Shown here piece by piece: positions 6,162 through 12,698 of a DNA stretch of 12,698 nucleotides; positions within the stretch are counted from its first letter, which is position 1; every line of letters starts with the position of its first letter. The notes below the pieces were generated by a model. The model did no database searches. It worked only from the letters and a program-made list of their open reading frames with translations, and was not told the origin of the DNA. Where the stretch lies: NCBI GenBank assembly GCA_900772435.1, contig CAAHEM010000006.1, forward strand, positions 1 through 12,698, read 5' to 3'. The translations under genes and the position numbers were made by a program. The stretch comes from Bacilli bacterium (lineage in GTDB: Bacteria > Bacillota_I > Bacilli_A > RF39 > UBA660).

Positions 6162-9100
6162 ATGAAAGATTTTGAAAGTTTAAGAAACAAATCAGTAGAA
6201 GAGAATGAAGCAGAACTTATTAATTTTTGGAAGAAAGATGATATCTTAAACAAATCAATAGAAAACAGAAGTAAAAATTCAAATTATGTTTTCTATGATG
6301 GACCAGCTACAGCTAATGGTAATCCAGGACTTCATCATATGATAGCTAAGTTCCTTAAAGATACGTTCTGTAAGTATCAAACTATGAAAGGTAACAAAGT
6401 AATTAGAAAAATAGGTTGGGATACTCATGGCCTACCAGTAGAAGTCCAAGTAGAAAAAGAACTACACTTCGATGGTAAAAAAGATATAGAAAAATATGGT
6501 ATTGAAAAATTTAATCAAAAATGTAAAGAATCAGTATGGACTAACGTAGATGCATTTAATAGATTAACTGATGAAATGGGACAACTAATTGATTTAGAGC
6601 ATCCATATATAACATATGATAATAATTACATTGAAACTGAATGGTATATCTTAAAGAAATTCTTTGATGAAGGTTTATTCTATGAAGGAGTTAAAATTGT
6701 ACCTTGGTGTCCTAGATGTGGAACAGGGCTTGCATCTCATGAAGTGGCTCAAGGTTATGAAAATGTTACTGCTAATACTGTGATAGTTCCATTTAAGAAA
6801 AAAGATAGTGATGAATACTTCTTAGTATGGACAACAACTCCATGGACATTAATGGCTAACTTAGCACTTTGTGTTAATCCTAAAGAAGACTATGTAACTG
6901 TATCAAGTAAAGGATATAAATTTATTCTTGCTGAAAAATTAGTCCCATCAGTTTTAGGAGAAGACTATGAAATCCTAGAAAAATATAAAGGTAAAGATTT
7001 AGAATATACTGAATATGAACAATTAATGCCATTTTTAGATGTTAAAGGTAAAGCGTTCTTTGTACTTTGTGATGAATACGTTACTACTGAAGATGGTACT
7101 GGTGTAGTACATATTGCTCCTGCTTTTGGACAAGATGATGCAAATGTATGTAAAAAATATCAAATCCCGGTAGTAAATCCAGTAGGTGAAGATGGAAAAT
7201 ACACAGAAGGTCCATGGAAAGGACAAAATGTATTTGAAGTAGACGAAGAAGTAATCAAATGGCTAAAAGAAAATGATAAACTATTTAAGAAGATCAAAAT
7301 GGATCACGATTATCCACATTGCTGGAGATGTCATCACCCATTACTATACTATTCAAGACCAAGTTATTATTTAGAAATAACTAAAATCAAAGATAAAATC
7401 ATTAAAGCAAATAAAACAGTTAATTGGTTCCCATCATTCGTTGGTGAAAAGAGATTTGGAAACTGGTTAGAAAATTTAAATGATTGGGCTATTTCAAGAA
7501 ATAGATATTGGGGAACACCACTTCCATTATGGAGATGCGAATGCGGTCATATGGAAATGATTGGAAGTAGAGAAGAACTAGCAGAAAAAGCAACTACTAA
7601 AGTTGATCCAAAAACAATAGACTTACATAGACCATACGTAGATGACATTCATATTAAATGCCCAGATTGTGGTAAAGAGATGTCTAGATGTGAAGAAGTA
7701 ATAGATTGTTGGTTTGATAGTGGTTCTATGCCATTTGCTCAATACCATTATCCATTTGAAAATAAAACTTTATGGAAGAGTCAATTCCCAGCAGACTTCA
7801 TCTCAGAAGGAATTGATCAAACAAGAGGTTGGTTCTATTCACTAATCGTAATAAGTGTATTCTTAACAGGAAAGAGCCCATATAAAAATGTATTAGTTAA
7901 TGAATTATTACTAGATAAAAATGGACAAAAAATGCACAAATCAAAAGGAAATTCAATCGAACCATTCTCATTAATTCATAAATATGGAGCTGATCCAATT
8001 AGATGGTATATAGCTTATGCTTCACCTGTATGGACTCCACTTAAATTTGATGAAGATGGTGTTAAAGAAGCAAATTCTAAATTATTTAGTACACTTAAAA
8101 ATACTTATACATTCTTTGCAATGTATGCTAATGCAGATAAATTATCAACTGAAGACTTCGACATAAGTAATGATAAATTAGAACAAATCGATTATTGGTT
8201 ACTATCTAAATATAATAACTTAGTTAAAAATGTAACTAATTATATGGATAAATATGATCTAAATAAAACAGTTCACCTAATTCAAGATTTCGTATGTGAT
8301 GATTTAAGTAACTGGTATATTAGACGTAATAGACGTAGATTCTGGGAAAGTGAACTAACTGATTCTAAGAAAGCAGTATATAAAACTACATATGATGTTT
8401 TAGTTGGTGTATGTAAGTTAATCGCTCCAATTAGTCCATTCCTAAGTGAAGAAATCTATCAAAAATTAACTGGAAAAGAAAGCGTACATTTAGCAGACTA
8501 TCCAGTATGTGATGACAAACTAATAGATGAAAAACTAGAAGAAAAAATGGACTTAGTAATAGAATTAATTAGTTATACTAGAAATATTCGTGAAGAAGCT
8601 AAAATCAAAGTACGTCAACCAATCAAAGAAGTAATATTCGAAGAAAAATATAAAGAATTAGTTGGTGAATTTGAAAGTCTATTTAAAGAAGAACTTAATG
8701 TTAAAGAGGTTAATTGGACTAAAGATTTATCTAAATATTTAACTATTAGTTATAAACCAAACTTCAAAGAAGTAGGTAAAGTATTTGGAAGTAATATTAA
8801 GGCATTTGGTGAATATTTAAATAATATTAGTGAAGAAGATTCTAAGAAGCTAGAAAGTGGTAAATTAACTATTAAATTAAATGATACTGAATATAATGTT
8901 GACTCAAGTTATGTATTGAAAACAGTTAATGCAGTTGATGGATACAAAGCAGTAATGCTAAATTATAAAACAGTTATTATAAATACAACACTAGACCAAG
9001 ATTTAATTAATGAAGGTTTAGCTCGTGAAATAGTATCTAAAGTACAAAACTTAAGAAAAACAAGTGGATTTGATATTTCAGACAGAATAGATATGAAATA

Positions 9101-9257
9101 TAATGCTCCAAAGGAAATAAAAGATGCTATTAATGAATTCAAAGACTATATTATGGATGAAGTATTAGCTCTTACACTTACAGAAGATGAAAGTGCTTTT
9201 GAAGAGTTAAAAATCAATGATTATAGTATGAAAGTATCAATTAAACAAGTTAAATAA
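6162..9257 (+). CDS. ileS: isoleucyl-tRNA synthetase, type 2 (eukaryote-like), GXHH variant
   Basis: Class I synthetase charging tRNA-Ile; 1031 aa, matching the longer type 2 (IleRS2) rather than the roughly 920-aa type 1. The HIGH element reads GLHH (residues 56-59, in ANGNPGLHHM), that is GXHH with positions one and three exchanged. The KMSKS loop reads KMHKS (590-594). The editing (CP1) domain includes WTTTPWTL (223-230) and GTGVVHIAPAFGQDD (312-326). The Trp/Cys-rich block CWRCHHPLLYYSRPSYY and the ISRNRYWGTPLP motif are typical of IleRS. The C-terminal third carries the anticodon-binding helices (DLSNWYIRRNRRRFW) and the type 2 tail. Start has AGGAGGG nine bases upstream. Expression is controlled by the T-box leader. 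Type 2 enzymes are commonly insensitive to mupirocin. Confidence 0.96.
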   Translation: MKDFESLRNKSVEENEAELINFWKKDDILNKSIENRSKNSNYVFYDGPATANGNPGLHHMIAKFLKDTFCKYQTMKGNKVIRKIGWDTHGLPVEVQVEKELHFDGKKDIEKYGIEKFNQKCKESVWTNVDAFNRLTDEMGQLIDLEHPYITYDNNYIETEWYILKKFFDEGLFYEGVKIVPWCPRCGTGLASHEVAQGYENVTANTVIVPFKKKDSDEYFLVWTTTPWTLMANLALCVNPKEDYVTVSSKGYKFILAEKLVPSVLGEDYEILEKYKGKDLEYTEYEQLMPFLDVKGKAFFVLCDEYVTTEDGTGVVHIAPAFGQDDANVCKKYQIPVVNPVGEDGKYTEGPWKGQNVFEVDEEVIKWLKENDKLFKKIKMDHDYPHCWRCHHPLLYYSRPSYYLEITKIKDKIIKANKTVNWFPSFVGEKRFGNWLENLNDWAISRNRYWGTPLPLWRCECGHMEMIGSREELAEKATTKVDPKTIDLHRPYVDDIHIKCPDCGKEMSRCEEVIDCWFDSGSMPFAQYHYPFENKTLWKSQFPADFISEGIDQTRGWFYSLIVISVFLTGKSPYKNVLVNELLLDKNGQKMHKSKGNSIEPFSLIHKYGADPIRWYIAYASPVWTPLKFDEDGVKEANSKLFSTLKNTYTFFAMYANADKLSTEDFDISNDKLEQIDYWLLSKYNNLVKNVTNYMDKYDLNKTVHLIQDFVCDDLSNWYIRRNRRRFWESELTDSKKAVYKTTYDVLVGVCKLIAPISPFLSEEIYQKLTGKESVHLADYPVCDDKLIDEKLEEKMDLVIELISYTRNIREEAKIKVRQPIKEVIFEEKYKELVGEFESLFKEELNVKEVNWTKDLSKYLTISYKPNFKEVGKVFGSNIKAFGEYLNNISEEDSKKLESGKLTIKLNDTEYNVDSSYVLKTVNAVDGYKAVMLNYKTVIINTTLDQDLINEGLAREIVSKVQNLRKTSGFDISDRIDMKYNAPKEIKDAINEFKDYIMDEVLALTLTEDESAFEELKINDYSMKVSIKQVK

Positions 9258-9284
9258 TTAAAGCACTAGAAATAGTGCTTTTAA
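9258..9284 (+). terminator. intrinsic terminator of ileS
   Basis: A 9-bp stem (AAAGCACTA 9260-9268 with TAGTGCTTT 9273-9281) closes a GAAA tetraloop immediately after the stop codon. The following T stretch is short, so termination may be only moderate. Confidence 0.7.
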
Positions 9285-9294
9285 TATGTCTAAA

Positions 9295-9323
9295 TTGACT
9301 TATATAACGTTTTTTGGTATAAT
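9295..9323 (+). promoter_or_regulatory. sigma-A promoter for the GLUG-repeat protein gene
   Basis: TTGACT (9295-9300), 17-base spacer, TATAAT (9318-9323). Transcription would begin near 9330, leaving a leader of about 170 bases before the start at 9502. Confidence 0.85.
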
Positions 9324-9329
9324 AAAACC

Positions 9330-9501
9330 CAATCAAATGAATTAATTTGACTATATATCATTGATTAATGACTAATATTTGTTATTAGGAGATATATGAA
9401 AGAAAATATTTAAAATATTTAATCTTTAAGAAGGAGAAATTGATTACCAAAATTATATAATTTTTTTAAATAAAAACTGTATTAAAAAGGAAAGGTAAGA
9501 A
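9330..9501 (+). promoter_or_regulatory. long structured leader with minute translated-looking frames
   Basis: The leader between promoter and gene holds three notable elements. A hairpin is possible at 9333-9350 (TCAAAT/ATTTGA), and a second at 9372-9388 (CTAATA/TATTAG) whose 3' arm overlaps an AGGAG ribosome site (9387-9391). That site precedes a five-codon frame, MKENI, at 9396-9413. A second strong site, AAGGAG (9431-9436), has only a TTG three bases on, opening a six-codon frame to 9460. An AT-only palindrome (9450-9463) with a run of seven Ts (9461-9467) lies before the gene's own site. This may be a leader-peptide or RNA-based control region; it matches no riboswitch class I recognise. 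Confidence 0.4.
9396..9413 (+). CDS. candidate 5-codon leader peptide (MKENI)
   Basis: ATG AAA GAA AAT ATT TAA preceded four bases upstream by AGGAG. Such a short frame has little statistical weight, but a strong ribosome site placed in an otherwise non-coding leader is suggestive. Confidence 0.25.
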   Translation: MKENI

Positions 9502-10092
9502 ATGAATTTAAAAGTTATAGTTGTAAAAACTATAGAAGATTTAGAAAAGTTAAGAGAAGTAAAAAGTGGTAAGGTTGCTGTAATATTAAAAGGGGATTTA
9601 GATTTAAAAGATATTAAAAACTTTAGAAGTATTAATATTCCAAGCACAAGTGTAATTATTTATGGTGCAGGACATACAATATATAATATGAATATTGAAT
9701 CAAGTTTAGATTCAGTAGGTATGTTTAGTGAAGTGAAAAATTTATATGTAAGAAATTTACTATTTGATAATGCAAATGTTAAAGGTAATGATGAAGTAGG
9801 TATTTTAGCGGGACATGTAGATGGAAAACTTGATGTAAAAGAATCATTATTTAATGGAACAGTAGAAGGTAAATCATTTGTCGGAGGGGTTGCTGGTTTA
9901 GCAGAAGAATCTGAATTTAAAATAGTTGATGTATTTGCCGAAATAGAAGCTGAAGAATTTGTTGGAGGATTAGTTGGTCTAACAAGAAATTATAAAAGTA
10001 AGAAAATTGGAAATTTCGAAGCAATCAAGAGCACTGGAGAATTTAGTGATAAAGAATATGGTGTAGCAACCGGAAGAATATTAAAAAAATAA
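9502..10092 (+). CDS. GLUG-repeat beta-helix protein without signal peptide
   Basis: A 196-aa protein whose second half is about four tandem repeats of roughly 27 residues. Repeats start at residues 72 (VGMFSE), 99 (VGILAG), 127 (VGGVAG) and 154 (VGGLVG), with a partial one at 186 (YGVATG). The V-G-x-[LVF]-x-G pattern is that of GLUG motifs, which form right-handed beta-helix rungs. In most families I know, GLUG repeats are in large secreted adhesins or proteases. Here there is no signal peptide, membrane helix or wall anchor, so the protein should be cytoplasmic. Residues 1-70 (VVKTIEDLEKL..., NIPSTSVIIYGAGHTIYNMNI) may form the cap and first rungs. AAGGAAAGG lies six bases before the ATG. 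The gene is monocistronic between its own promoter and terminator. Function unknown. Confidence 0.75.
   Translation: MNLKVIVVKTIEDLEKLREVKSGKVAVILKGDLDLKDIKNFRSINIPSTSVIIYGAGHTIYNMNIESSLDSVGMFSEVKNLYVRNLLFDNANVKGNDEVGILAGHVDGKLDVKESLFNGTVEGKSFVGGVAGLAEESEFKIVDVFAEIEAEEFVGGLVGLTRNYKSKKIGNFEAIKSTGEFSDKEYGVATGRILKK
9715..10053 (+). repeat. protein-level GLUG repeats
   Basis: Encodes residues 72-184: about four units of 27-31 residues, each opening V-G-x-x-x-[GE]. They diverge at DNA level, so the duplication is old. Confidence 0.7.
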
Positions 10093-10114
10093 TGGCTATT
10101 ATAGCCATTTTTTA
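10091..10114 (+). terminator. intrinsic terminator of the GLUG-repeat gene
   Basis: A perfect 8-bp stem AATGGCTA (10091-10098) with TAGCCATT (10102-10109), loop TTA, followed by TTTT. Confidence 0.85.
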
Positions 10115-10143
10115 TTGAATAAAAATTTCATATGTAATATACT
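10115..10143 (+). promoter_or_regulatory. possible promoter for the 10163 gene
   Basis: TTGAAT (10115-10120), 17-base spacer, TATACT (10138-10143). Four of six and five of six matches. It lies just after the upstream terminator, which means the gene needs its own promoter. The predicted leader is very short. Confidence 0.5.
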
Positions 10144-10162
10144 TAATATAGTAGGTGAAAAT

Positions 10163-11380
10163 ATGAAAAAGAAATTGACTTTTATAATTGTATTATTCTT
10201 ATTTTGCATTATAAATGTAAATGCAGCTGACATAAAGGCTTTCTATTGTGAGTATAGTGCAGCAGATTTATATGATCAAAATGTAACAGTAAAATTTAAA
10301 GTTGAAGTAACTGATTACAACAATGGTAATGGTAGTTCAAAAGTCACAGGATATATATATAATCCAAAAGAATCTAAATGGAAAAGTAATGGCACAATAA
10401 TAGAAAACAGGCAATGGGTTATATTTGATGGAGGAGACGGTAAAACAGCATTTTTATCAGACTATAAAAAAAGTGGAACATGTCCAAAATTAACTTTAAA
10501 TAAAATGGCATATCAAGATGGTGTAATTATAACTAATTATCAGCATGACCCAACAAATCCAAATGCAAACAAACAAATATCTGCAAATGATTATAAAATA
10601 AAAGAAACAGAGAATGGAGAATGGAAAAGTCCTAGCACAACGCCAACAAATCCAACAAATCCAACAACACCAAAAGATGAAAGAACTTGTTCATATGAGT
10701 TTAATGTTGAAAATAGAAACGTAAATAATGTTAAATTAGAGTTTATTACAAGAACAAATCCACAGAATAACCAACCTGTATATGTTGTAAATAATAAGAC
10801 TGGTGGTTCGGAACAAATAGTTGATTTAGATGGAAATGATGTAATAATAAGAAACGCTAACTCAAATATTAGATTAACTGGAGATTTTTTAAAGAAAATT
10901 TTTCAAAAAGGGGCTTGTCCCGCTAAAGATACAGTATGTTCTTACTGGAGTAATGTAACAGATCAAACAGAATTCACTTTATCAACAGATATGACAGAAT
11001 GTAAAGAAAACAGTGACACAGGTAACGTCAGTGATGGAGGCGGAAATTTATCAGGTGAAGATGGAGAGTTTGACGGAGATTTACCAGCTCCAGGATTCGG
11101 AGAAGGTGGAGAGCTGTGTTCTGATATACTAGGCGAAAATATGGGTAAATTAGTAAAGTTATCTATAATGGTTTTAAGGATAGTAGGAGCAGTTATAGCT
11201 ATAGTATATGGAATGATAGCAATGATACCTGCAGTTGTAAGTAAAGATCCGGAAGCTATAAAGAAAGCAGGAAAGAAATGTATGTGGATGGGAGTTATAT
11301 TATTAATAATAGGTGTATTCCCAACTATATTAAAAGTTATCGCTGGATTATTCGACTACGATATAAGTTGTATATTCTAA
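10163..11380 (+). CDS. secreted/membrane protein with duplicated Cys module and C-terminal two-helix VirB2/TrbC-like domain
   Basis: A 405-aa exported protein of unknown function. A signal peptide (residues 1-21) ends VNA. Two similar extracellular modules follow: CEY at 29 to GTCP at 105-108, and CSY at 176 to GACP at 250-253, with Cys spacings of 78 and 76. A Thr/Asn/Pro linker (158-171) separates them. An acidic Gly-rich linker (about 284-318) then leads to two membrane helices at about 332-357 and 374-397. The loop between them is short and basic (SKDPEAIKKAGKKC). This resembles the small TrbC/VirB2-type pilin-like domain in layout only. Nine cysteines follow or lie within the mature part. 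ATG 10163 has AGGTGA at 10153-10158; an upstream TTG start at 10115 would spoil the signal peptide. It ends four bases into the convergent sigma gene. Confidence 0.7.
   Translation: MKKKLTFIIVLFLFCIINVNAADIKAFYCEYSAADLYDQNVTVKFKVEVTDYNNGNGSSKVTGYIYNPKESKWKSNGTIIENRQWVIFDGGDGKTAFLSDYKKSGTCPKLTLNKMAYQDGVIITNYQHDPTNPNANKQISANDYKIKETENGEWKSPSTTPTNPTNPTTPKDERTCSYEFNVENRNVNNVKLEFITRTNPQNNQPVYVVNNKTGGSEQIVDLDGNDVIIRNANSNIRLTGDFLKKIFQKGACPAKDTVCSYWSNVTDQTEFTLSTDMTECKENSDTGNVSDGGGNLSGEDGEFDGDLPAPGFGEGGELCSDILGENMGKLVKLSIMVLRIVGAVIAIVYGMIAMIPAVVSKDPEAIKKAGKKCMWMGVILLIIGVFPTILKVIAGLFDYDISCIF
10643..10669 (+). repeat. 9-bp tandem microrepeat
   Basis: Three units of ccaacaaat/ccaacaaca encode the Pro-Thr-Asn linker between the two Cys modules. 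Such short direct repeats are prone to slippage in whole codons, so the linker length may vary between strains. Confidence 0.7.
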
Positions 11381-12069
11381 ATATTATTATTACGAATAAA
11401 TTCACGGAGCATTTTTATAAGTGCTCTTTTTTCTATTCTTGAAACATAACTTCTTGAAATATGTAATTTTTTAGCAATTTCTTTTTGTGTTTTTTGAGCT
11501 GTATTTAAAAGCCCATAACGCATTTTAATAATCTCTAGTTCACGAGTACTAAGTACATTTAAATATTTAGATAAGTTTCTAATATTATCTTTATATTCAG
11601 TTATTTTATCTAAACTTTCAGTATGCTCTTCAAGTACATCTATTAGTGTAATATCGCCTCCATCTTTATCATGAGCAATTACATCATTAAGACTAATATT
11701 ATTATTATATTTTTTATTACTTCTAAAAAACATAAGTATTTCATTTTCAGCACATTTAGCAGCATACGTAGTTAATTTAACACCTTTATTGGGACTATAA
11801 GAGTCAATCCCTTTAATAAGCCCAATAGTGCCTATACTAATAAGATCATCAGCACTAGTTCCTTTAGTTTCGTACTTTTTAACTATATGAGCAACTAATC
11901 TTAAATTATGTGTAATTAATTTACTACGAGCATCTTTATCTCCTTCTAAATGTTTCTTTATATAATACTCTTCTTCCTCACTAGAAAGAGGATCTTCAAA
12001 AACATTAAGACTGTAACTAGTAGTAAATATCATAATATTTTTAATAAAATTTTTAATTTTCTCAAACAT
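11377..12069 (-). CDS. sigK: RNA polymerase sigma-K (sporulation, with pro-sequence)
   Basis: A 230-aa sigma-70 family factor of the late mother-cell SigK type. Residues 28-118 contain PLSSEEEEYY, NLRLVAHIVKKYE, DDLISIGTIGLIKGIDSY and TYAAKCAENEILMFFR, very close to SigK region 2. Region 4 (167-222) has the helix-turn-helix TQKEIAKKLHISRSYVSRIEKRAL. The amphipathic N-terminus, MFEKIKNFIKNIMIFTTSY, matches the pro-sequence of pro-sigma-K, which is removed by the SpoIVFB membrane protease; cleavage would fall near S18-Y19. The frame is uninterrupted, so there is no skin-type element. I chose ATG 12069 with AGGTGG five bases upstream, not the GTG at 12078. It overlaps the + gene tail by four bases. 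It could also serve a non-sporulation role in a lineage that has lost sporulation. Confidence 0.9.
   Translation of the reverse strand: MFEKIKNFIKNIMIFTTSYSLNVFEDPLSSEEEEYYIKKHLEGDKDARSKLITHNLRLVAHIVKKYETKGTSADDLISIGTIGLIKGIDSYSPNKGVKLTTYAAKCAENEILMFFRSNKKYNNNISLNDVIAHDKDGGDITLIDVLEEHTESLDKITEYKDNIRNLSKYLNVLSTRELEIIKMRYGLLNTAQKTQKEIAKKLHISRSYVSRIEKRALIKMLREFIRNNNI
11407..11432 (+). terminator. intrinsic terminator of the 10163 gene, inside the antisense sigK reading frame
   Basis: GAGCATTT (11407-11414) pairs with AAGTGCTC (11419-11426), one G-T wobble, loop TTAT, followed by six Ts. It lies 27 bases past the stop of the + gene but within codons of about residues 213-221 of the opposite-strand sigma factor. 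Confidence 0.8.
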
Positions 12070-12107
12070 CAAAACCACCTAATTAATGATATGTAAAGCG
12101 AACAAAT

Positions 12108-12136
12108 ATTATGAAATAGTATTTATGCTAGGTAAA
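12108..12136 (-). promoter_or_regulatory. possible sigma-A-like promoter for sigK
   Basis: On the minus strand: TTTACC (12131-12136), 17-base spacer, CATAAT (12108-12113). Moderate match only. In known sporulators sigK is read by sigma-E; I see no convincing sigma-E site, but that consensus is degenerate. Confidence 0.4.
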
Positions 12137-12224
12137 TAAAGGCTTAATGTTTTTTTATTCAAAAAAATTATTTTTTAGGAATGTAAATCACTTCAACTTT
12201 TTATATTTTTTTAATCAAAAAACA

Positions 12225-12253
12225 TTTACAAAAAAATAGATTGATGCTATTCT
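12225..12253 (+). promoter_or_regulatory. promoter for the ribonucleotide reductase gene
   Basis: TTTACA (12225-12230), 17-base spacer, TATTCT (12248-12253), with TGC extended -10. I see no clear NrdR box pair in 12080-12296. Confidence 0.55.
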
Positions 12254-12296
12254 TAAGATGGTTATAAAAAATATAACGGTGAAGGTGAGGTAATTA

Positions 12297-12698
12297 ATGG
12301 AAAAGGATTTTTTGGATGACATTGTTGTTGTCAAAAGAAGTGGTCAGAGGGTTAGTTTTAATGATGCTAAAATTGCTTTAGCTGTTAAGAAGGGCTTTGA
12401 TAGCGTATATGAAGAATACGATGAAAAGAACGTTTATAAGGTTAAAGAAAAAGTTTTAGATCAAATTAGAAAAGAATATAAAGATAGAAAGACTATCGGA
12501 GTAGAAGATGTATCTGATGTTATTGAAGAAGTATTAAAAAAACTAAAATATAACGAAGTTTATGAATCTTTTAAAAATTATAGAGAAAGAAGAGATGCAT
12601 CAAGAGAATCATTCGTAGTAAAGCAACAACATAAGTTTGTTAAAGCTATTGAATCTTTAGGATTAAAATCAGCTACTGAAGAAAATGCTAAACGTGAA
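12297..12698 (+). CDS. nrdD: anaerobic ribonucleoside-triphosphate reductase, N-terminal part (ATP-cone)
   Basis: The first 134 residues of a gene running off the right edge. Residues about 9-100 are an ATP-cone: VVKRSGQRVSFNDAKIALAV, then GVEDVSDVIEEVL and YRERRDASRESF. ATP-cones are allosteric nucleotide-sensing domains. The following HKFVKAIESLGLKSATEENAKRE matches the start of class III NrdD, where it usually continues into an 'NANV...' segment. NrdD makes deoxyribonucleotides without oxygen using a glycyl radical; the activase NrdG is not in view. AAGGTGAGG (12282-12290) precedes the ATG. NrdR or class I reductase also carry ATP-cones, so NrdD is likely but not certain. Confidence 0.82.
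   Translation, partial: MEKDFLDDIVVVKRSGQRVSFNDAKIALAVKKGFDSVYEEYDEKNVYKVKEKVLDQIRKEYKDRKTIGVEDVSDVIEEVLKKLKYNEVYESFKNYRERRDASRESFVVKQQHKFVKAIESLGLKSATEENAKRE

Noticed and set aside
12150..12176. T7-ATTC-A7 hairpin followed by Ts as a terminator
   Set aside because: The stem is A-T only, belongs to no upstream + gene, and such runs are common in this AT-rich spacer.
1..12698. Recoding of TGA as Trp, as in some Mollicutes relatives
   Set aside because: All genes are open under the standard code and use TGG for Trp. No TGA was needed, although no gene here uses TGA as its stop either.

Overview
The window looks like chromosome from an AT-rich Gram-positive gut-type bacterium of the Firmicutes, most likely in or near class Bacilli (Erysipelotrichia/RF39-like). 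The grounds are: about 30% GC; AGGAGG/AGGTGA ribosome sites; near-consensus sigma-A promoters (TTGACT-17-TATAAT); an Ile T-box; a sporulation-type sigma-K; and SipW-type, dockerin and L,D-transpeptidase surface proteins. The lineage is inference. The standard code fits: no gene needs TGA read as Trp. I saw no tRNA, rRNA, CRISPR array, transposase or other mobile element.

Layout. Bases 1-54 hold the last codons of an unidentified + gene, tail-to-tail with a small YqfQ/VrrA-like gene on the minus strand (55-309). Divergent from that, a two-gene + unit encodes a GspF/PilC-type pilus platform protein with a large extra N-terminus (424-2226) and a prepilin peptidase (2246-3013). It ends at a strong bidirectional terminator shared with a minus-strand membrane-anchored L,D-transpeptidase (3046-4260). 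Back-to-back promoters (4291-4366) drive that gene and a + strand surface protein (4392-5882). In that protein a dockerin module interrupts a SipW-type beta-sandwich, and a DUF6273-like domain follows.

Next come an Ile T-box leader (about 5941-6145) and ileS (6162-9257), a type-2 (eukaryote-like) IleRS. Its HIGH signature is rearranged to GXHH, a change linked to very strong mupirocin resistance. After a terminator, a near-consensus promoter and a 170-nt structured leader precede a 196-residue GLUG-repeat protein with no signal peptide (9502-10092). A secreted or membrane protein follows (10163-11380), with a duplicated Cys module and a C-terminal two-helix, VirB2/TrbC-like membrane domain. 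Tail-to-tail with it is an intact pro-sigma-K gene (11377-12069, minus). The window closes with the start of an anaerobic ribonucleotide reductase (12297 onward).

How the parts fit. Several genes concern the cell envelope: pilus assembly (GspF, prepilin peptidase), peptidoglycan cross-linking (L,D-transpeptidase) and two exported proteins. The rest is housekeeping (ileS, nrdD) and sporulation-type control (sigK). No pilus ATPase or recognisable prepilin lies in the window, so the pilus machinery must be completed elsewhere. The most unusual items are the GXHH IleRS, the dockerin inserted in a SipW-type domain, the extended GspF, the duplicated-module membrane protein, and a + strand terminator embedded in the antisense coding region of sigK.
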